Shown here piece by piece: positions 34,782 to 43,641 of a stretch of DNA of 64,000 nucleotides. How positions within the stretch are numbered: position 1 is the first letter of the stretch; each line of letters begins with the position of its first letter. Source of the DNA: Rhodanobacter sp. AS-Z3 (lineage in GTDB: Bacteria > Pseudomonadota > Gammaproteobacteria > Xanthomonadales > Rhodanobacteraceae); contig NZ_CP119392.1 in NCBI RefSeq assembly GCF_029224025.1, positions 1,263,001 to 1,327,000 on the forward strand, given 5' to 3'. The notes beneath the pieces were generated by a model, which was given only the letters and a program-made list of their open reading frames with translations, was not told where the DNA came from and ran no database searches. Made by a program: the position numbers and the translations under genes.

Positions 34782-35306
34782 ATGCGATTTCTGAAGTTGC
34801 TGTCGACTGCTCTATTGCTCGCATGGATTGCGGTTGCCGGCAGTGCCTGTGCCAGGCCAGACAACGCCGGCGGTTCGCCGGGTGTCGATGCCTTCCTGCA
34901 CACGGTTTACTCCCGCTATTCCGCCAGCGGGATACCGCTGGATATCGATGATGTCCGCGCCGCTACGATCTATGAGGCTTCGTTATTGGCGCTGATGCGC
35001 CAGGATCGGCAGTCGCTCAAGGGTGAGGCCGGGGTGCTCGATGCCGACCCGCTGTGTGCATGCCAGGATCACGCCGTCAGCGCGGTGAACTGGGTGCTGC
35101 AGCCAGCGGCAGGCGGTGGCTGGTCGGCGCGCGTGTCGTTGCAGAACCTTGGCCAGGCTCAACATCTGGAGTTGTCGCTGGTGCACAGCGGGCCGGGCTG
35201 GCGCATTGCCGATATCCAGACGGAAAACATTCCCAGCCTGCGTGCTTCGTTGCAGGACGAAATTCAGGCTGCGGCGGCAGAGGCGCCGCAGCCTGGCAAT
35301 CGCTGA
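34782..35306 (+). CDS. Exported immunity-like protein, partner of the amidase
   Basis: 174 aa. Signal peptide with 'LLSTALLLAWIAVAGSACA', then a soluble domain with 'YSRYSASGIPLDIDD', two Cys in 'DADPLCACQDHAV' and an alternating beta pattern to the end, reminiscent of DUF3828-type periplasmic proteins. GAGGAG begins at the stop codon of the amidase gene, so both are translated together. A periplasmic location is what an immunity protein against a cell-wall amidase would need. Role is inferred from context. Confidence 0.6.
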   Translation: MRFLKLLSTALLLAWIAVAGSACARPDNAGGSPGVDAFLHTVYSRYSASGIPLDIDDVRAATIYEASLLALMRQDRQSLKGEAGVLDADPLCACQDHAVSAVNWVLQPAAGGGWSARVSLQNLGQAQHLELSLVHSGPGWRIADIQTENIPSLRASLQDEIQAAAAEAPQPGNR

Positions 35307-35321
35307 AGCAAGCCCCGTGCT

Positions 35322-37184
35322 TCAGGCGTCCAGTTCGCTCCAGCGCGCGTAAGCGGTGTCCAGCTCGGCCTGCAATCGGCTCACGGCTTCGTTGGCCTGG
35401 GTGATGCTGGCGCTGTCCTGCTTGAAGAAGGCCGGGTCGTTCATCGCCTCGCCACGGGCCGCGATTTCGGTCTCCAGTTGTTCGATGCGCTTGGGCAACT
35501 GTTCGAGCTCTTGTTGTTCCTTGAAGCTGTGCTTGCGCTTCGTCACCGCGGGCGCGGCTGGCGCGGGAGCGGCGGCGGCCGGCTTTGTCGTGCTGCCGGT
35601 GGCGCGGGCGATGGGCTTCTGCCGCAGCCAGTCGGTGTAGCCACCCACGTATTCGCCGATCTGGCCTTCGCCTTCGAGCACCAGCGTGCTGGAGACCACG
35701 TTGTCGAGGAAGGCGCGGTCATGCGACACCAGCAGCAAGGTGCCCTGGTAATCGGTCAGTAGTTCTTCCAGCAATTCCAGCGTTTCCACGTCGAGGTCGT
35801 TGGTCGGTTCATCCATCACCAGCAGGTTGGAGGGCTGGGCGAACAGCTTGGCCAGCAGCAGGCGGTTGCGCTCGCCGCCGGACAAGCGGGTGATCGGCGC
35901 ACGCGAACGCTCGGGCGAGAACAGGAAATCCTGCAGGTAACCGACGATGTGTTTGCGCTGGCCGTTGAGCTCGATGAACTCGCGACCTTCGGCGACGTTG
36001 TCCAGCGCGTTGAGCGAGTCGTTGAGTTGCAGGCGGTGCTGGTCGAAATAGGCGATCTGGATGCTGGTGCCCAGCTCGGCCGTGCCCTGCAACGGGCTCA
36101 ACTCGCCCAGCATGATCTTCAGCAAGGTGCTCTTGCCGGCGCCATTCGGCCCGATGATGCCGATGCGGTCGCCGCGCAGAATGGTGGTGCTGAGGTCGTC
36201 GATCAGCACGCGGCCGTCATACGCCTGATGCACGTTCTTGAGGTCGATAACCTTCTTGCCGGACGACTGCGCAGTGGCGGCGGTCATCTTCACGTTGCCA
36301 TTGAGGTTGCGTCGTTCCGAACGTTCATTGCGCAACGCCTTCAGCGCGCGCACGCGGCCTTCGTTGCGGGTACGTCGCGCCTTGATGCCCTGGCGTATCC
36401 ACACTTCTTCCTGCGCCAGCTTCTTGTCGAACAGCGCATTGGCCTGTGACTCGGCGTGCAGGCGTTCTTCGCGGCGGCGCAGGTAGTTGTCGTAATCGCC
36501 CGGCCAGTCAGTGAGTGCGCCGCGATCGATCTCGACGATGCGAGTGGCCAGCGCGCGCAGGAAGCTGCGGTCATGGGTGACGAAAATGATGCTGCCGGCA
36601 AACTGCTTGAGGAAGGTCTCCAGCCAGCCGATCGCTTCGATATCGAGATGGTTGGTCGGTTCGTCCAGCAGCAGCACGTCGGGCTTTCGCACCAGCGCCT
36701 GGGCCAGCAGCACGCGGCGCTTCATACCGCCTGACAGTGCGGCGAAATCGGTCTCGCCGGGCAACTCCAGCTGGCTGATTACGTCGCTGACGCGACGATC
36801 CAGGTCCCAGCCGTGTTGCGCCTCGATCTCGTGTTGCACGTCGCCGAGCGCGTCGAAGTCGCCCGCATCGAGCAGGTGGTGATAGCGCGCCAGCAGCCGG
36901 CCGAGATCGCCCAGACCTTCGGCGACCACGTCGAACACGCTGCCGTCGGTGCCATGTGGCACCTCCTGCGCCATGCGCGCCACCACGATGCCGTTCTGCA
37001 AGCGCACCTCGCCATCGTCGGCATGCAGCTCGCCGGCGATCAGCTTCATCAGGGTCGATTTGCCTTCGCCGTTGCGACCGACGATGCAGACACGCTCGTT
37101 CGCCTCGATCGACAAATTGACATGTTCGAGCAGGAGTGGGCCGCCGATGCTGAAGTCGACGTTTTGCAATTGGATAAGAGACAT
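35322..37184 (-). CDS. uup: ABC-F family ATPase Uup
   Basis: 620 aa, two ATPase domains without membrane parts: Walker A 'GRNGEGKST' and 'GPNGAGKST', signatures 'LSGGMKRR' and 'LSGGERNR', and Walker B 'LLLDEPTNHLD' and 'LVMDEPTNDLD'. A C-terminal coiled coil of about 80 residues ('KRKHSFKEQQELEQLPKRIE...') marks Uup, which binds DNA/ribosome and prevents transposon excision in E. coli. Single gene on the minus strand. Confidence 0.95.
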   Translation of the reverse strand: MSLIQLQNVDFSIGGPLLLEHVNLSIEANERVCIVGRNGEGKSTLMKLIAGELHADDGEVRLQNGIVVARMAQEVPHGTDGSVFDVVAEGLGDLGRLLARYHHLLDAGDFDALGDVQHEIEAQHGWDLDRRVSDVISQLELPGETDFAALSGGMKRRVLLAQALVRKPDVLLLDEPTNHLDIEAIGWLETFLKQFAGSIIFVTHDRSFLRALATRIVEIDRGALTDWPGDYDNYLRRREERLHAESQANALFDKKLAQEEVWIRQGIKARRTRNEGRVRALKALRNERSERRNLNGNVKMTAATAQSSGKKVIDLKNVHQAYDGRVLIDDLSTTILRGDRIGIIGPNGAGKSTLLKIMLGELSPLQGTAELGTSIQIAYFDQHRLQLNDSLNALDNVAEGREFIELNGQRKHIVGYLQDFLFSPERSRAPITRLSGGERNRLLLAKLFAQPSNLLVMDEPTNDLDVETLELLEELLTDYQGTLLLVSHDRAFLDNVVSSTLVLEGEGQIGEYVGGYTDWLRQKPIARATGSTTKPAAAAPAPAAPAVTKRKHSFKEQQELEQLPKRIEQLETEIAARGEAMNDPAFFKQDSASITQANEAVSRLQAELDTAYARWSELDA

Positions 37185-37263
37185 CCGCCCATTGTAGCTG
37201 GTGCTGCCAGGTTCGCGCCGCTAAACGGTGGGAAATGGCGGTCCAGAACGCGTCCGGCGAGTG

Positions 37264-38202
37264 CTACATGAACTGGTAATGCACGATATGGAAGAAGATC
37301 GGCGCGGCGAAAGTGACTGAGTCGAGACGGTCGAGGATGCCGCCGTGGCCTTCGATCATGTCGCCCCAGTCCTTGGCGCCAATGCTGCGCTTGACCGCCG
37401 ACAGGGCCAGCCCGCCAAGGAAACCGGCCAGCACGATCACCAGCGAGATGCCGGCCGAGCCCCAGAACGTGAACGGGGTGATCCACCACAGGCTGGCACC
37501 GATCAGGGTGGCACTGAGGCCGCCGCCGACCAGGCCTTCCACGGTCTTGGACGGGCTCACTTTCGGCGCCAGCTTGTGCTTGCCGAACAGTTTGCCGAAC
37601 ACGTATTGCAGGACGTCGCTGATCTGCACCACCAGCAACAGGTACAGCATCAACAGCAGGCTTTGCCCTTCGTAGCCCGGGATATGCAGCAGCAACACCG
37701 CCGGGGCGTAGCTGACGCAGTAGACGGTGAGCATCAGGCCCCACTGGATCTTGGTGCTGCGTTCGAGAAAATTCTCGGTATCGCCATGCAGGGCGGTGAT
37801 GGAGGGCAGCAACAGGAAGCCGTAGACCGGGATGCAGATGGCGAACAAGCCGTACCAGTCGACCGCGATCAGCCAGTACTGCAGCGGAATGGCCACGTAG
37901 AAGCACAACACCAGCGGCAGGTGATCACCACGCCGGGTCGGCGTGAGCGTGACGAATTCGCGCAGCGCGAAGAACGAGGCCAGCGCGAAAAATACCAGGG
38001 TGGTGGCCCGACCCAGCAGGAAACAGGCGCACAGCAACGCGGCCATCCACCACCAGGCGCGGATGCGCGCATTGAGGTTGTCGATCACTTCACGGCGGTC
38101 GGCCGGCGCGCGCCGGGCCAGCCACCAGCCAATCGCGCTGGCCACCAGCAACAGCGCCAGCACACCGCCCATCACCCACCAGAATTTGTGTTGTGCGGTC
38201 AC
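37264..38202 (-). CDS. Phosphatidate cytidylyltransferase, CdsA-like
   Basis: 312 aa with about eight helices. 'SPSKTVEGLVGGGLSATL' and the signature 'KRSIGAKDWGDMIEGHGGILDRLDS' identify the CDP-diglyceride synthase family (phosphatidate + CTP to CDP-diacylglycerol). Third gene of an operon with a PlsC-like acyltransferase and a CDP-alcohol phosphatidyltransferase, overlapping the former by four bases. Since cdsA usually lies with uppS/dxr, this is probably a second, specialised copy (YnbB-like). Confidence 0.9.
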   Translation of the reverse strand: MTAQHKFWWVMGGVLALLLVASAIGWWLARRAPADRREVIDNLNARIRAWWWMAALLCACFLLGRATTLVFFALASFFALREFVTLTPTRRGDHLPLVLCFYVAIPLQYWLIAVDWYGLFAICIPVYGFLLLPSITALHGDTENFLERSTKIQWGLMLTVYCVSYAPAVLLLHIPGYEGQSLLLMLYLLLVVQISDVLQYVFGKLFGKHKLAPKVSPSKTVEGLVGGGLSATLIGASLWWITPFTFWGSAGISLVIVLAGFLGGLALSAVKRSIGAKDWGDMIEGHGGILDRLDSVTFAAPIFFHIVHYQFM

Positions 38203-38798
38203 GCCAGCTCCACTACCGCCGCATGGGCGCGTTTGAGGAAATCGTCCTTGTCTTCAGCCGGATTCAGCCTGAGCGCTGCGCCGAAGCGCACGACGCAGGT
38301 CAAGGGAACCGGCAACAGGCTGCCCTTGGGCATGCTCCGGTGCAGCGTGTCCAGGTAGACCGGCACCAGCTCGGCCTGCGGGTAGCGGGTGGCGAGGTGG
38401 AACAGGCCCGACTTGAACGGCAGCGGCAGTGCTTCCTGGCTGCGCGTGCCCTCGGGGAAGATGATCAGCGAGTCGCCGGCGTCCAGCGCGTCCATCAGCG
38501 GTTGCAGCGGATCGCCTTCGCGCTGGCTGCGGTCGCGCTCGATGTAGACCGCATGGAAGCCGTGGTCGGCGATGAAACCACGGATGCCGCCGTGCCCCCA
38601 GTAATCGCGCGCGGCCACCGGGCGGGTGGTGGCGCGCAACCTAGGCGGCAGCGCCGACCACAGCGCCAGCGCATCGAGGTGACTGGAGTGATTGGCGAAA
38701 TAGATCCGCTGCACGGGCGACGGTTCGCAGCCGATCCAGCGCGCATGGGCACCCACCAGCAAGCGCACCAGGCCCACCAGCACGTGCGAGGTGATCAT
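38199..38798 (-). CDS. 1-acylglycerol-3-phosphate acyltransferase, PlsC-like
   Basis: 199 aa with motif I H-x4-D in 'NHSSHLDALALW' and motif III 'FPEGTRSQ', the acyl-binding 'VPVYLDTLHRSMPKG' region and an N-terminal hydrophobic helix. Acylates lysophosphatidic acid (or a related lysolipid) at the membrane. ATG at 38798 overlaps the stop of the CDP-alcohol gene, and its own stop overlaps the CdsA-like start, so the three are translationally coupled. Confidence 0.9.
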   Translation of the reverse strand: MITSHVLVGLVRLLVGAHARWIGCEPSPVQRIYFANHSSHLDALALWSALPPRLRATTRPVAARDYWGHGGIRGFIADHGFHAVYIERDRSQREGDPLQPLMDALDAGDSLIIFPEGTRSQEALPLPFKSGLFHLATRYPQAELVPVYLDTLHRSMPKGSLLPVPLTCVVRFGAALRLNPAEDKDDFLKRAHAAVVELA

Positions 38799-39418
38799 GC
38801 GTCGGCACCGTGGTGGAGGCGAGCGGCAATGGCTTGCAGGCGGGTGATGCAGGTGAGCGCCGAACCCGCGGCGATGATGGCTGCCGTAGCGATCAGCAAG
38901 CGGTGGCTCCACGATGGCAGCGCGGCGGCAATCACCAGCGCGATACCCAGCAGCCACATGCGATGCGGCTTGGCCATCGGGCCGCGGAAATCCTGCGCCT
39001 GTCCCAGCGAGCCGCCGAGCACGCGGATGTACGCCGTCAGCGCGGCCAGCAGGGCGCACAGCCAACCCAGCCACGGCAGCATCACGGCGTAGCCCAGCGC
39101 GACCAGGAATAGCGAGTCGCCGAGCCGGTCCGGCACTTCGTTGAAAAGCGGGCCGGTGACGGTTCCCTTGCCACCCTCGACCGCGACCATGCCGTCGAAC
39201 ATGTTGCACAGCAGTCGCAGCAGAATGCACAGCGCACAGAGCAACAAGCCAGGCGCATCCGGCCATTGCAGCAACGCCGCGCAGCCGGCCAGGGCAAACA
39301 ACACACTGGCGCACGAGATCTGGTTTGGCGTGATGGCGCTGCGCGCCAGCAGTGCAGCCGTGCCGCGCGCCCAGCCGCTGCTGCGCACCGCGATCGGTCG
39401 GCGGTTGTCGTCCGGCAT
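38795..39418 (-). CDS. CDP-alcohol phosphatidyltransferase family protein (divergent motif)
   Basis: 207 aa, about six helices. The family motif DG-x2-AR-x8-G-x3-D-x3-D is recognisable but altered: D75-G76, then A-V instead of A-R, and 'GPLFNEVPDRLGD', i.e. Asn where the third Asp is expected, followed by D97 and D101. The 'NEVPDR' block looks like a sub-family trait rather than decay. GGAG lies seven bases before the ATG at 39418. First gene of the lipid operon; product lipid unknown. Confidence 0.82.
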   Translation of the reverse strand: MPDDNRRPIAVRSSGWARGTAALLARSAITPNQISCASVLFALAGCAALLQWPDAPGLLLCALCILLRLLCNMFDGMVAVEGGKGTVTGPLFNEVPDRLGDSLFLVALGYAVMLPWLGWLCALLAALTAYIRVLGGSLGQAQDFRGPMAKPHRMWLLGIALVIAAALPSWSHRLLIATAAIIAAGSALTCITRLQAIAARLHHGADA

Positions 39419-39681
39419 CGAGTTGCTCCCCCCACATGAATGCCATGGATCGTACTGGTCCACGGTGGTCTTGTCAGGTGAGCGGACCTGCAAACATAGG
39501 GGGCGGTGTCTCAGCTTCCGCAGACGATGCTCGCTACGACATTAGCTGTCCGGCGAGATCTCAAAACGTTACAAGCCACGCGCTCGCACGTCGATCGCGC
39601 CGCTCATTCACCGCGTCGCCGATGGCCCGCCGTGGTCACTTCATTCGCACGTGGGTCGCTACGAATCAGCGGGGATCGGCT

Positions 39682-40023
39682 TCACCGGGTTGCACTTGCG
39701 GTGGGCCGGTTCGCTGCGCGGACCATCCGCGGGCCAGCGTAGGATCGGTCCAGAAGGTGGATTGCCGGGCTGTCGCTGCTGACCAGGACTTCCGTTGCGC
39801 CCTTGCCGCAGGCGCGGTGGACGTAGCTCATCAGCAAGTCACGCGCGCGGTAGACCTGACCGAAATTATGCAGATCGAGCGCCTTGGCAACGGCCTGCTG
39901 GCTGGGCAGATGGGGAGCTGCGCAGCTGATCGTCAAGGCTTCCTGCGCGTGGCTGGTCGGCGCGGTGAGTTGGATGGCTGCGGCAAACGTGGCGATCAAG
40001 ATGGCTTTCGCGGGGCTGTTCAT
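39682..40023 (-). CDS. Small exported protein, function unknown
   Basis: 113 aa. Signal peptide 'AILIATFAAAIQLTAPTSHA' with an A-x-A-like site, then about 85 residues with two Cys (likely a disulfide) in 'LTISCAAP' and 'VHRACGKGA'. AGGAG is six bases before the ATG at 40023. Divergent from the CadC-like regulator, which may control it. No family recognised. The 263 bases between it and the lipid operon hold no gene that I see. Confidence 0.65.
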   Translation of the reverse strand: MNSPAKAILIATFAAAIQLTAPTSHAQEALTISCAAPHLPSQQAVAKALDLHNFGQVYRARDLLMSYVHRACGKGATEVLVSSDSPAIHLLDRSYAGPRMVRAANRPTASATR

Positions 40024-40154
40024 GGCGGACTCCTGAGTTGGATGGAGCTGACCTGATGCGGTCGGCAGATCCAGCGTGCCGCAGTGGTCTGATCCAGTCT
40101 TGAGGGGTTTGCATGGGTTCCGTTGGGAAAAGCTTGGGGAATTCTTTTGGCGTG

Positions 40155-40160
40155 TATAGT
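40155..40160 (+). promoter_or_regulatory. -10 element before the CadC-like regulator
   Basis: TATAGT with a weak -35 (GCTTGG or TTGGGG, depending on spacer 15-17), 54 bases before the ATG, in the divergent gap with the small exported protein gene. Confidence 0.45.
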
Positions 40161-40213
40161 CTTGATTGCATGGGGATTGATGCGCGACCGGTCGGCCTGT
40201 TCGAAGGTTCGCT

Positions 40214-42214
40214 ATGACAACTGAAGGGTTCACCCGCAGCGGGATCTGCTTCGACGACGTCGCGATCGACACGATCGGGCATCGGCTGCTTGTGGGTGGC
40301 ATCGAGCGCCCGCTGGAGCCGAAGGCCTTTGCCGTGCTGGTGTTGCTGGCCAGCGAACCTGGGCGGGTGTTCGATCGGAATGAAATTCTGGACGCGGTCT
40401 GGGGCCACAGCCACGTCACGCCCGGCGTACTCAACCGGATTGTTGCGCTGTTGCGCCACGCCCTCGGCGAGAGCAGCCACGAGGGCCGCTACCTGCACAC
40501 CGTGCATGGCATTGGCTATCGCTTCGACGCCGACGTGCATTTTTCCGGCGTACCCGGCGGCGGTGCTGTTGCCAGCGTGCCCATCGATGACGGTGCCCTT
40601 GCGTCCGCAGCTGATGACGCGTTGCTGCCTGCACCGCCCCTTGTTGCCGCGGCAGCGGGGTTGGTACCGGTAGTCGAGGTGCGTCCGCGACGTGCGTGGC
40701 AGCTTGCCGCGATGATCCTGTCGGCGCTGTTGCTGGTTGCTCTGGCCTGGATCTACTACGGACGCGTGCACGTGCCGGTCCCGTTACCTGGGGTGGCCCG
40801 CTCCACGCCGGTCGCAACGCGCTCCATCATCGTGTTGCCACTGAAGGTGATTGGCGCATCGGCGGCGGATGCCGCTTTTGCCGACGGCCTGGGTGAAGAC
40901 TTGATTACCTTGTTGTCGCGGGTGGATGGCGTGCATGTCATCGCGCGCACCTCCGCGGCACTGGCGCAGGACAGCGGCGAGAATCTGCCAGCCATCGCCA
41001 GGCGCCTGCACGTGGGGTACGCGATCGAGGGGAGCGTTCAACATGAAGGCGATCAGTTGCGCGCCTCGTTGCGGTTGGTCGACATTGCCAGCGCGCAAAC
41101 TCTGTGGGCCGCGCAGTACGACCGTGCGGCAACGGATGTGTTCGCACTGGAGCGCGACGTCGCCACCTCGGTGGCGAACGTACTGGCGCTCAAGCTCAGC
41201 GCACGCCTGCAGGCGGATCTGGCGCGCAGTGAGGATTCCGGCCTGTATCGGCGTTATCTGGAAGCTCGCCATCAGCTGCATGGTGATGTGCCGCTTGGCG
41301 TCGGCGCGCCAAGGATGCAGGCGGCGTTCCGCCAGCTCGTCGCCGATGCACCGGGTTATGCGCGCGGCCATGCCGGCCTGGCGCTGGCCTTGAATCAAAT
41401 GGCCTTCAGCGATCCGGCCGACGCTGCGTCCAAGCATGTCGAGGCGGTCGCCGAAGCGAAGCTGGCCTTGCAGATGGACCCGTCGCTGGCTGATGCCTAT
41501 ACGGTGCTCGGCGACGACGCTTGCCGTCGAGGGGACTGGGAGCAGGGCATGAAACTGCTTCGACGTGGCCTGGAGCTTGCCCCGGCCGATTCGATCCTGC
41601 GCATGTGGTACACGCGGGACCTGTTGACCTTGGGCTATCTCGATCAAGCGCTCGACGAAATACGGATCGCTTATGCCGCCGATCCGCTTTCGGCGCGCGT
41701 CAATTATCAGTTCGCGCGTGTGCTCGACACCCTCGGCCAGCATGACGAGGCACAGCGTCACCTGGATGTCTCCCACGTATCCCATCAGGCCGCGTTCTGG
41801 TTCAACGCGGTCTGGCGTGGCGATCTGGCGCATCTGCAGTCATTCGTTCCGGATGATCCCCGCTTCGCCGATTCCTACCTGGCTGCAGGCGCAGCATTGC
41901 GTGATCCTGCCCAGTGGCCCAAGGCGCGGCGACTGATCGATGCTTCGGAAAAGGTGGCGGGAAGTTCGCCGAACTGGCTGCGGGTGCTCGATCCACAGGC
42001 CGACGTTGCCGCGAACATCGCCATGCTGGAGACGGTCTGGCGCAGCGGCTACTCGGGTATGGACTCGATGCTGTGGAACCCGGAACTGGCCGACTATCGC
42101 CGTGACGCCGCGTTCCAGGATTATGTGCGGCGTAGCCACATGCTCGACTACTGGCGCGCGCACGGCTGGCCGGATCGCTGCCGCGCAGACGGTGCCGGCG
42201 TGGTTTGCAGCTGA
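40214..42214 (+). CDS. CadC-type membrane-bound transcription regulator with TPR domain
   Basis: 666 aa. N-terminal winged helix of the OmpR/CadC class (about 10-105; 'GYRFDADVHF' ends the wing), a Pro/Ala-rich linker, a single helix near 163-182, then a periplasmic part: a FlgO/TolB-like beta domain ('IVLPLKVIGASAADAAFADGLGEDLITLLSRVDGVHVIART', about 205-310) and tetratricopeptide repeats (about 345-560). Such proteins read a periplasmic signal and act directly on DNA from the membrane. Divergent from the small exported protein. A terminator follows. Confidence 0.88.
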   Translation: MTTEGFTRSGICFDDVAIDTIGHRLLVGGIERPLEPKAFAVLVLLASEPGRVFDRNEILDAVWGHSHVTPGVLNRIVALLRHALGESSHEGRYLHTVHGIGYRFDADVHFSGVPGGGAVASVPIDDGALASAADDALLPAPPLVAAAAGLVPVVEVRPRRAWQLAAMILSALLLVALAWIYYGRVHVPVPLPGVARSTPVATRSIIVLPLKVIGASAADAAFADGLGEDLITLLSRVDGVHVIARTSAALAQDSGENLPAIARRLHVGYAIEGSVQHEGDQLRASLRLVDIASAQTLWAAQYDRAATDVFALERDVATSVANVLALKLSARLQADLARSEDSGLYRRYLEARHQLHGDVPLGVGAPRMQAAFRQLVADAPGYARGHAGLALALNQMAFSDPADAASKHVEAVAEAKLALQMDPSLADAYTVLGDDACRRGDWEQGMKLLRRGLELAPADSILRMWYTRDLLTLGYLDQALDEIRIAYAADPLSARVNYQFARVLDTLGQHDEAQRHLDVSHVSHQAAFWFNAVWRGDLAHLQSFVPDDPRFADSYLAAGAALRDPAQWPKARRLIDASEKVAGSSPNWLRVLDPQADVAANIAMLETVWRSGYSGMDSMLWNPELADYRRDAAFQDYVRRSHMLDYWRAHGWPDRCRADGAGVVCS

Positions 42215-42240
42215 CGTGCCGGGTGACGTGGCGTGAAATG

Positions 42241-42267
42241 AAACGGGCCGCACAAGGCGGCCCGTTT
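42241..42267. terminator. Bidirectional terminator between regulator and metK
   Basis: AAACGGGCCGC-ACAA-GGCGGCCCGTTT stem-loop with A-rich start and T-rich end, so it can work on both strands. It lies between the convergent regulator and metK genes. Confidence 0.85.
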
Positions 42268-42302
42268 GGTGAGTGCGTGCGCTACGCGCCGCAACTGCGC
42301 TG

Positions 42303-43499
42303 TTACAGCTTGGCGTCTTTGCGCAGCGCCTCGGCGCGGTCGGTCTTTTCCCACGAGAACGAGGTGAACGCGTTGCCGTTGGCGTCGACCAGTTCGCGCG
42401 GGGTACGGCCGAAGTGGCCGTAGCTGGCGGTCTGCTGGTACATCGGATGGATCAGGTCAAGCATCTGCAGAATGCCGTACGGACGCAGGTCGAAGTGCTT
42501 GCGGATCAGCTTCTCGATCTTCTCGTCGCTGATCTTGCCGGTGCCGAAGGTGGTGACCGAAATCGAGGTGGGATGCGCCACGCCAATCGCGTAGCTCACC
42601 TGCACTTCGCAGCGGTCGGCGATGCCGGCGGCGACGATGTTCTTGGCCACGTAACGCGCGGCGTAAGCCGCCGAACGATCGACCTTGGACGGGTCCTTGC
42701 CGGAGAACGCGCCGCCACCGTGACGCGCCCAGCCGCCGTAGGTGTCCACGATGATCTTGCGGCCGGTCAGGCCGCAGTCGCCCACCGGTCCGCCAATGAC
42801 GAACTTGCCGGTCGGGTTGATGTGGAACTTGGTGCCCTTGTGCAGCAGCTTGGCCGGCAACACGGGCTTCAGGATCAGCTCGCGCACGCCTTCGATCAGG
42901 TCTTTCTGCTTCACGCTTGGATCGTGCTGGGTCGACAGCACCACCGCGTCGATCGCCACAGCGACACCGTTCTCGTAGCGCAGGGTGACCTGGCTCTTCG
43001 CATCAGGGCGCAGCCACGGCAGCGGCGAGTTCTTCCGCTTGCGCACCTTGGCCTGCTGCTCGACCAGACGGTGCGAGTAGTAGATCGCCGCCGGCATGAA
43101 GTCCTTCGTTTCATTCGTCGCGTAGCCGAACATCAGGCCCTGATCACCGGCGCCCTGTTCTTCGGGCTTCTTGCGATCCACGCCCTGGTTGATGTCGGGT
43201 GACTGCTTGCCGATCAGGTTGATCACGCCGCAGGTGGCACCGTCGAAGCCGACGTCGCTGGAGTCATAACCGATATCGACGATGACCTTGCGGGTGATCG
43301 CTTCCAGGTCGATCCACGCATCGGTGGTGACTTCGCCGGCGACAATCGCCACGCCGGTCTTGACCATGGTTTCACAGGCCACACGGGCGCGCGGGTCCTG
43401 CGCGATGATCGCGTCCAGAACGGCGTCGGAGATCTGGTCGGCGACCTTGTCCGGATGGCCTTCGGAGACCGATTCGGAGGTGAACAGGTAGTTGGACAT
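42303..43499 (-). CDS. metK: S-adenosylmethionine synthetase
   Basis: 398 aa, cytoplasmic, makes SAM from methionine and ATP. Landmarks: '[15 protein letters not shown]', '[15 protein letters not shown]' and '[22 protein letters not shown]'. Start at 43499 gives the standard '[14 protein letters not shown]'. AAGGGA is eleven bases upstream, inside the element shared with metF. The overlap of the element with the ribosome binding region suggests repression by blocking transcription or translation there. Confidence 0.98.
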   Translation of the reverse strand: MSNYLFTSESVSEGHPDKVADQISDAVLDAIIAQDPRARVACETMVKTGVAIVAGEVTTDAWIDLEAITRKVIVDIGYDSSDVGFDGATCGVINLIGKQSPDINQGVDRKKPEEQGAGDQGLMFGYATNETKDFMPAAIYYSHRLVEQQAKVRKRKNSPLPWLRPDAKSQVTLRYENGVAVAIDAVVLSTQHDPSVKQKDLIEGVRELILKPVLPAKLLHKGTKFHINPTGKFVIGGPVGDCGLTGRKIIVDTYGGWARHGGGAFSGKDPSKVDRSAAYAARYVAKNIVAAGIADRCEVQVSYAIGVAHPTSISVTTFGTGKISDEKIEKLIRKHFDLRPYGILQMLDLIHPMYQQTASYGHFGRTPRELVDANGNAFTSFSWEKTDRAEALRKDAKL

Positions 43500-43503
43500 C
43501 GCG

Positions 43504-43538
43504 GTATATATCCCTTTGTGCGGATAGAAAGATAGATG
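43504..43538. promoter_or_regulatory. Putative operator shared with metF
   Basis: GTATATATC at 43504-43512 and GATAGATG at about 43531-43538 flank an 18-base core; ATC...GAT at 43510-43533 give an imperfect inverted repeat. Same layout as at 17411-17445. Only four bases separate it from the metK ATG. Confidence 0.55.
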
Positions 43539-43641
43539 AGGTCGGTGATGATACAACGACCGGCTTCCATTTGCAGCCGCGCCGTGGTGGCGCAGCGGGA
43601 ATTCGTTCAGCCGTATGGATGGCCGCAGGCGGTCAGCGCCG

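Noticed and set aside
34389..35306. Phage endolysin/spanin reading of the amidase and exported protein
   Set aside because: No holin, capsid, tail, integrase or attachment sites nearby; flanks are core genes on both sides.
43500..43641. SAM riboswitch upstream of metK
   Set aside because: None of the known SAM class cores can be drawn; the conserved part fits a DNA operator better, since the shared bases lie outside any stable hairpin.
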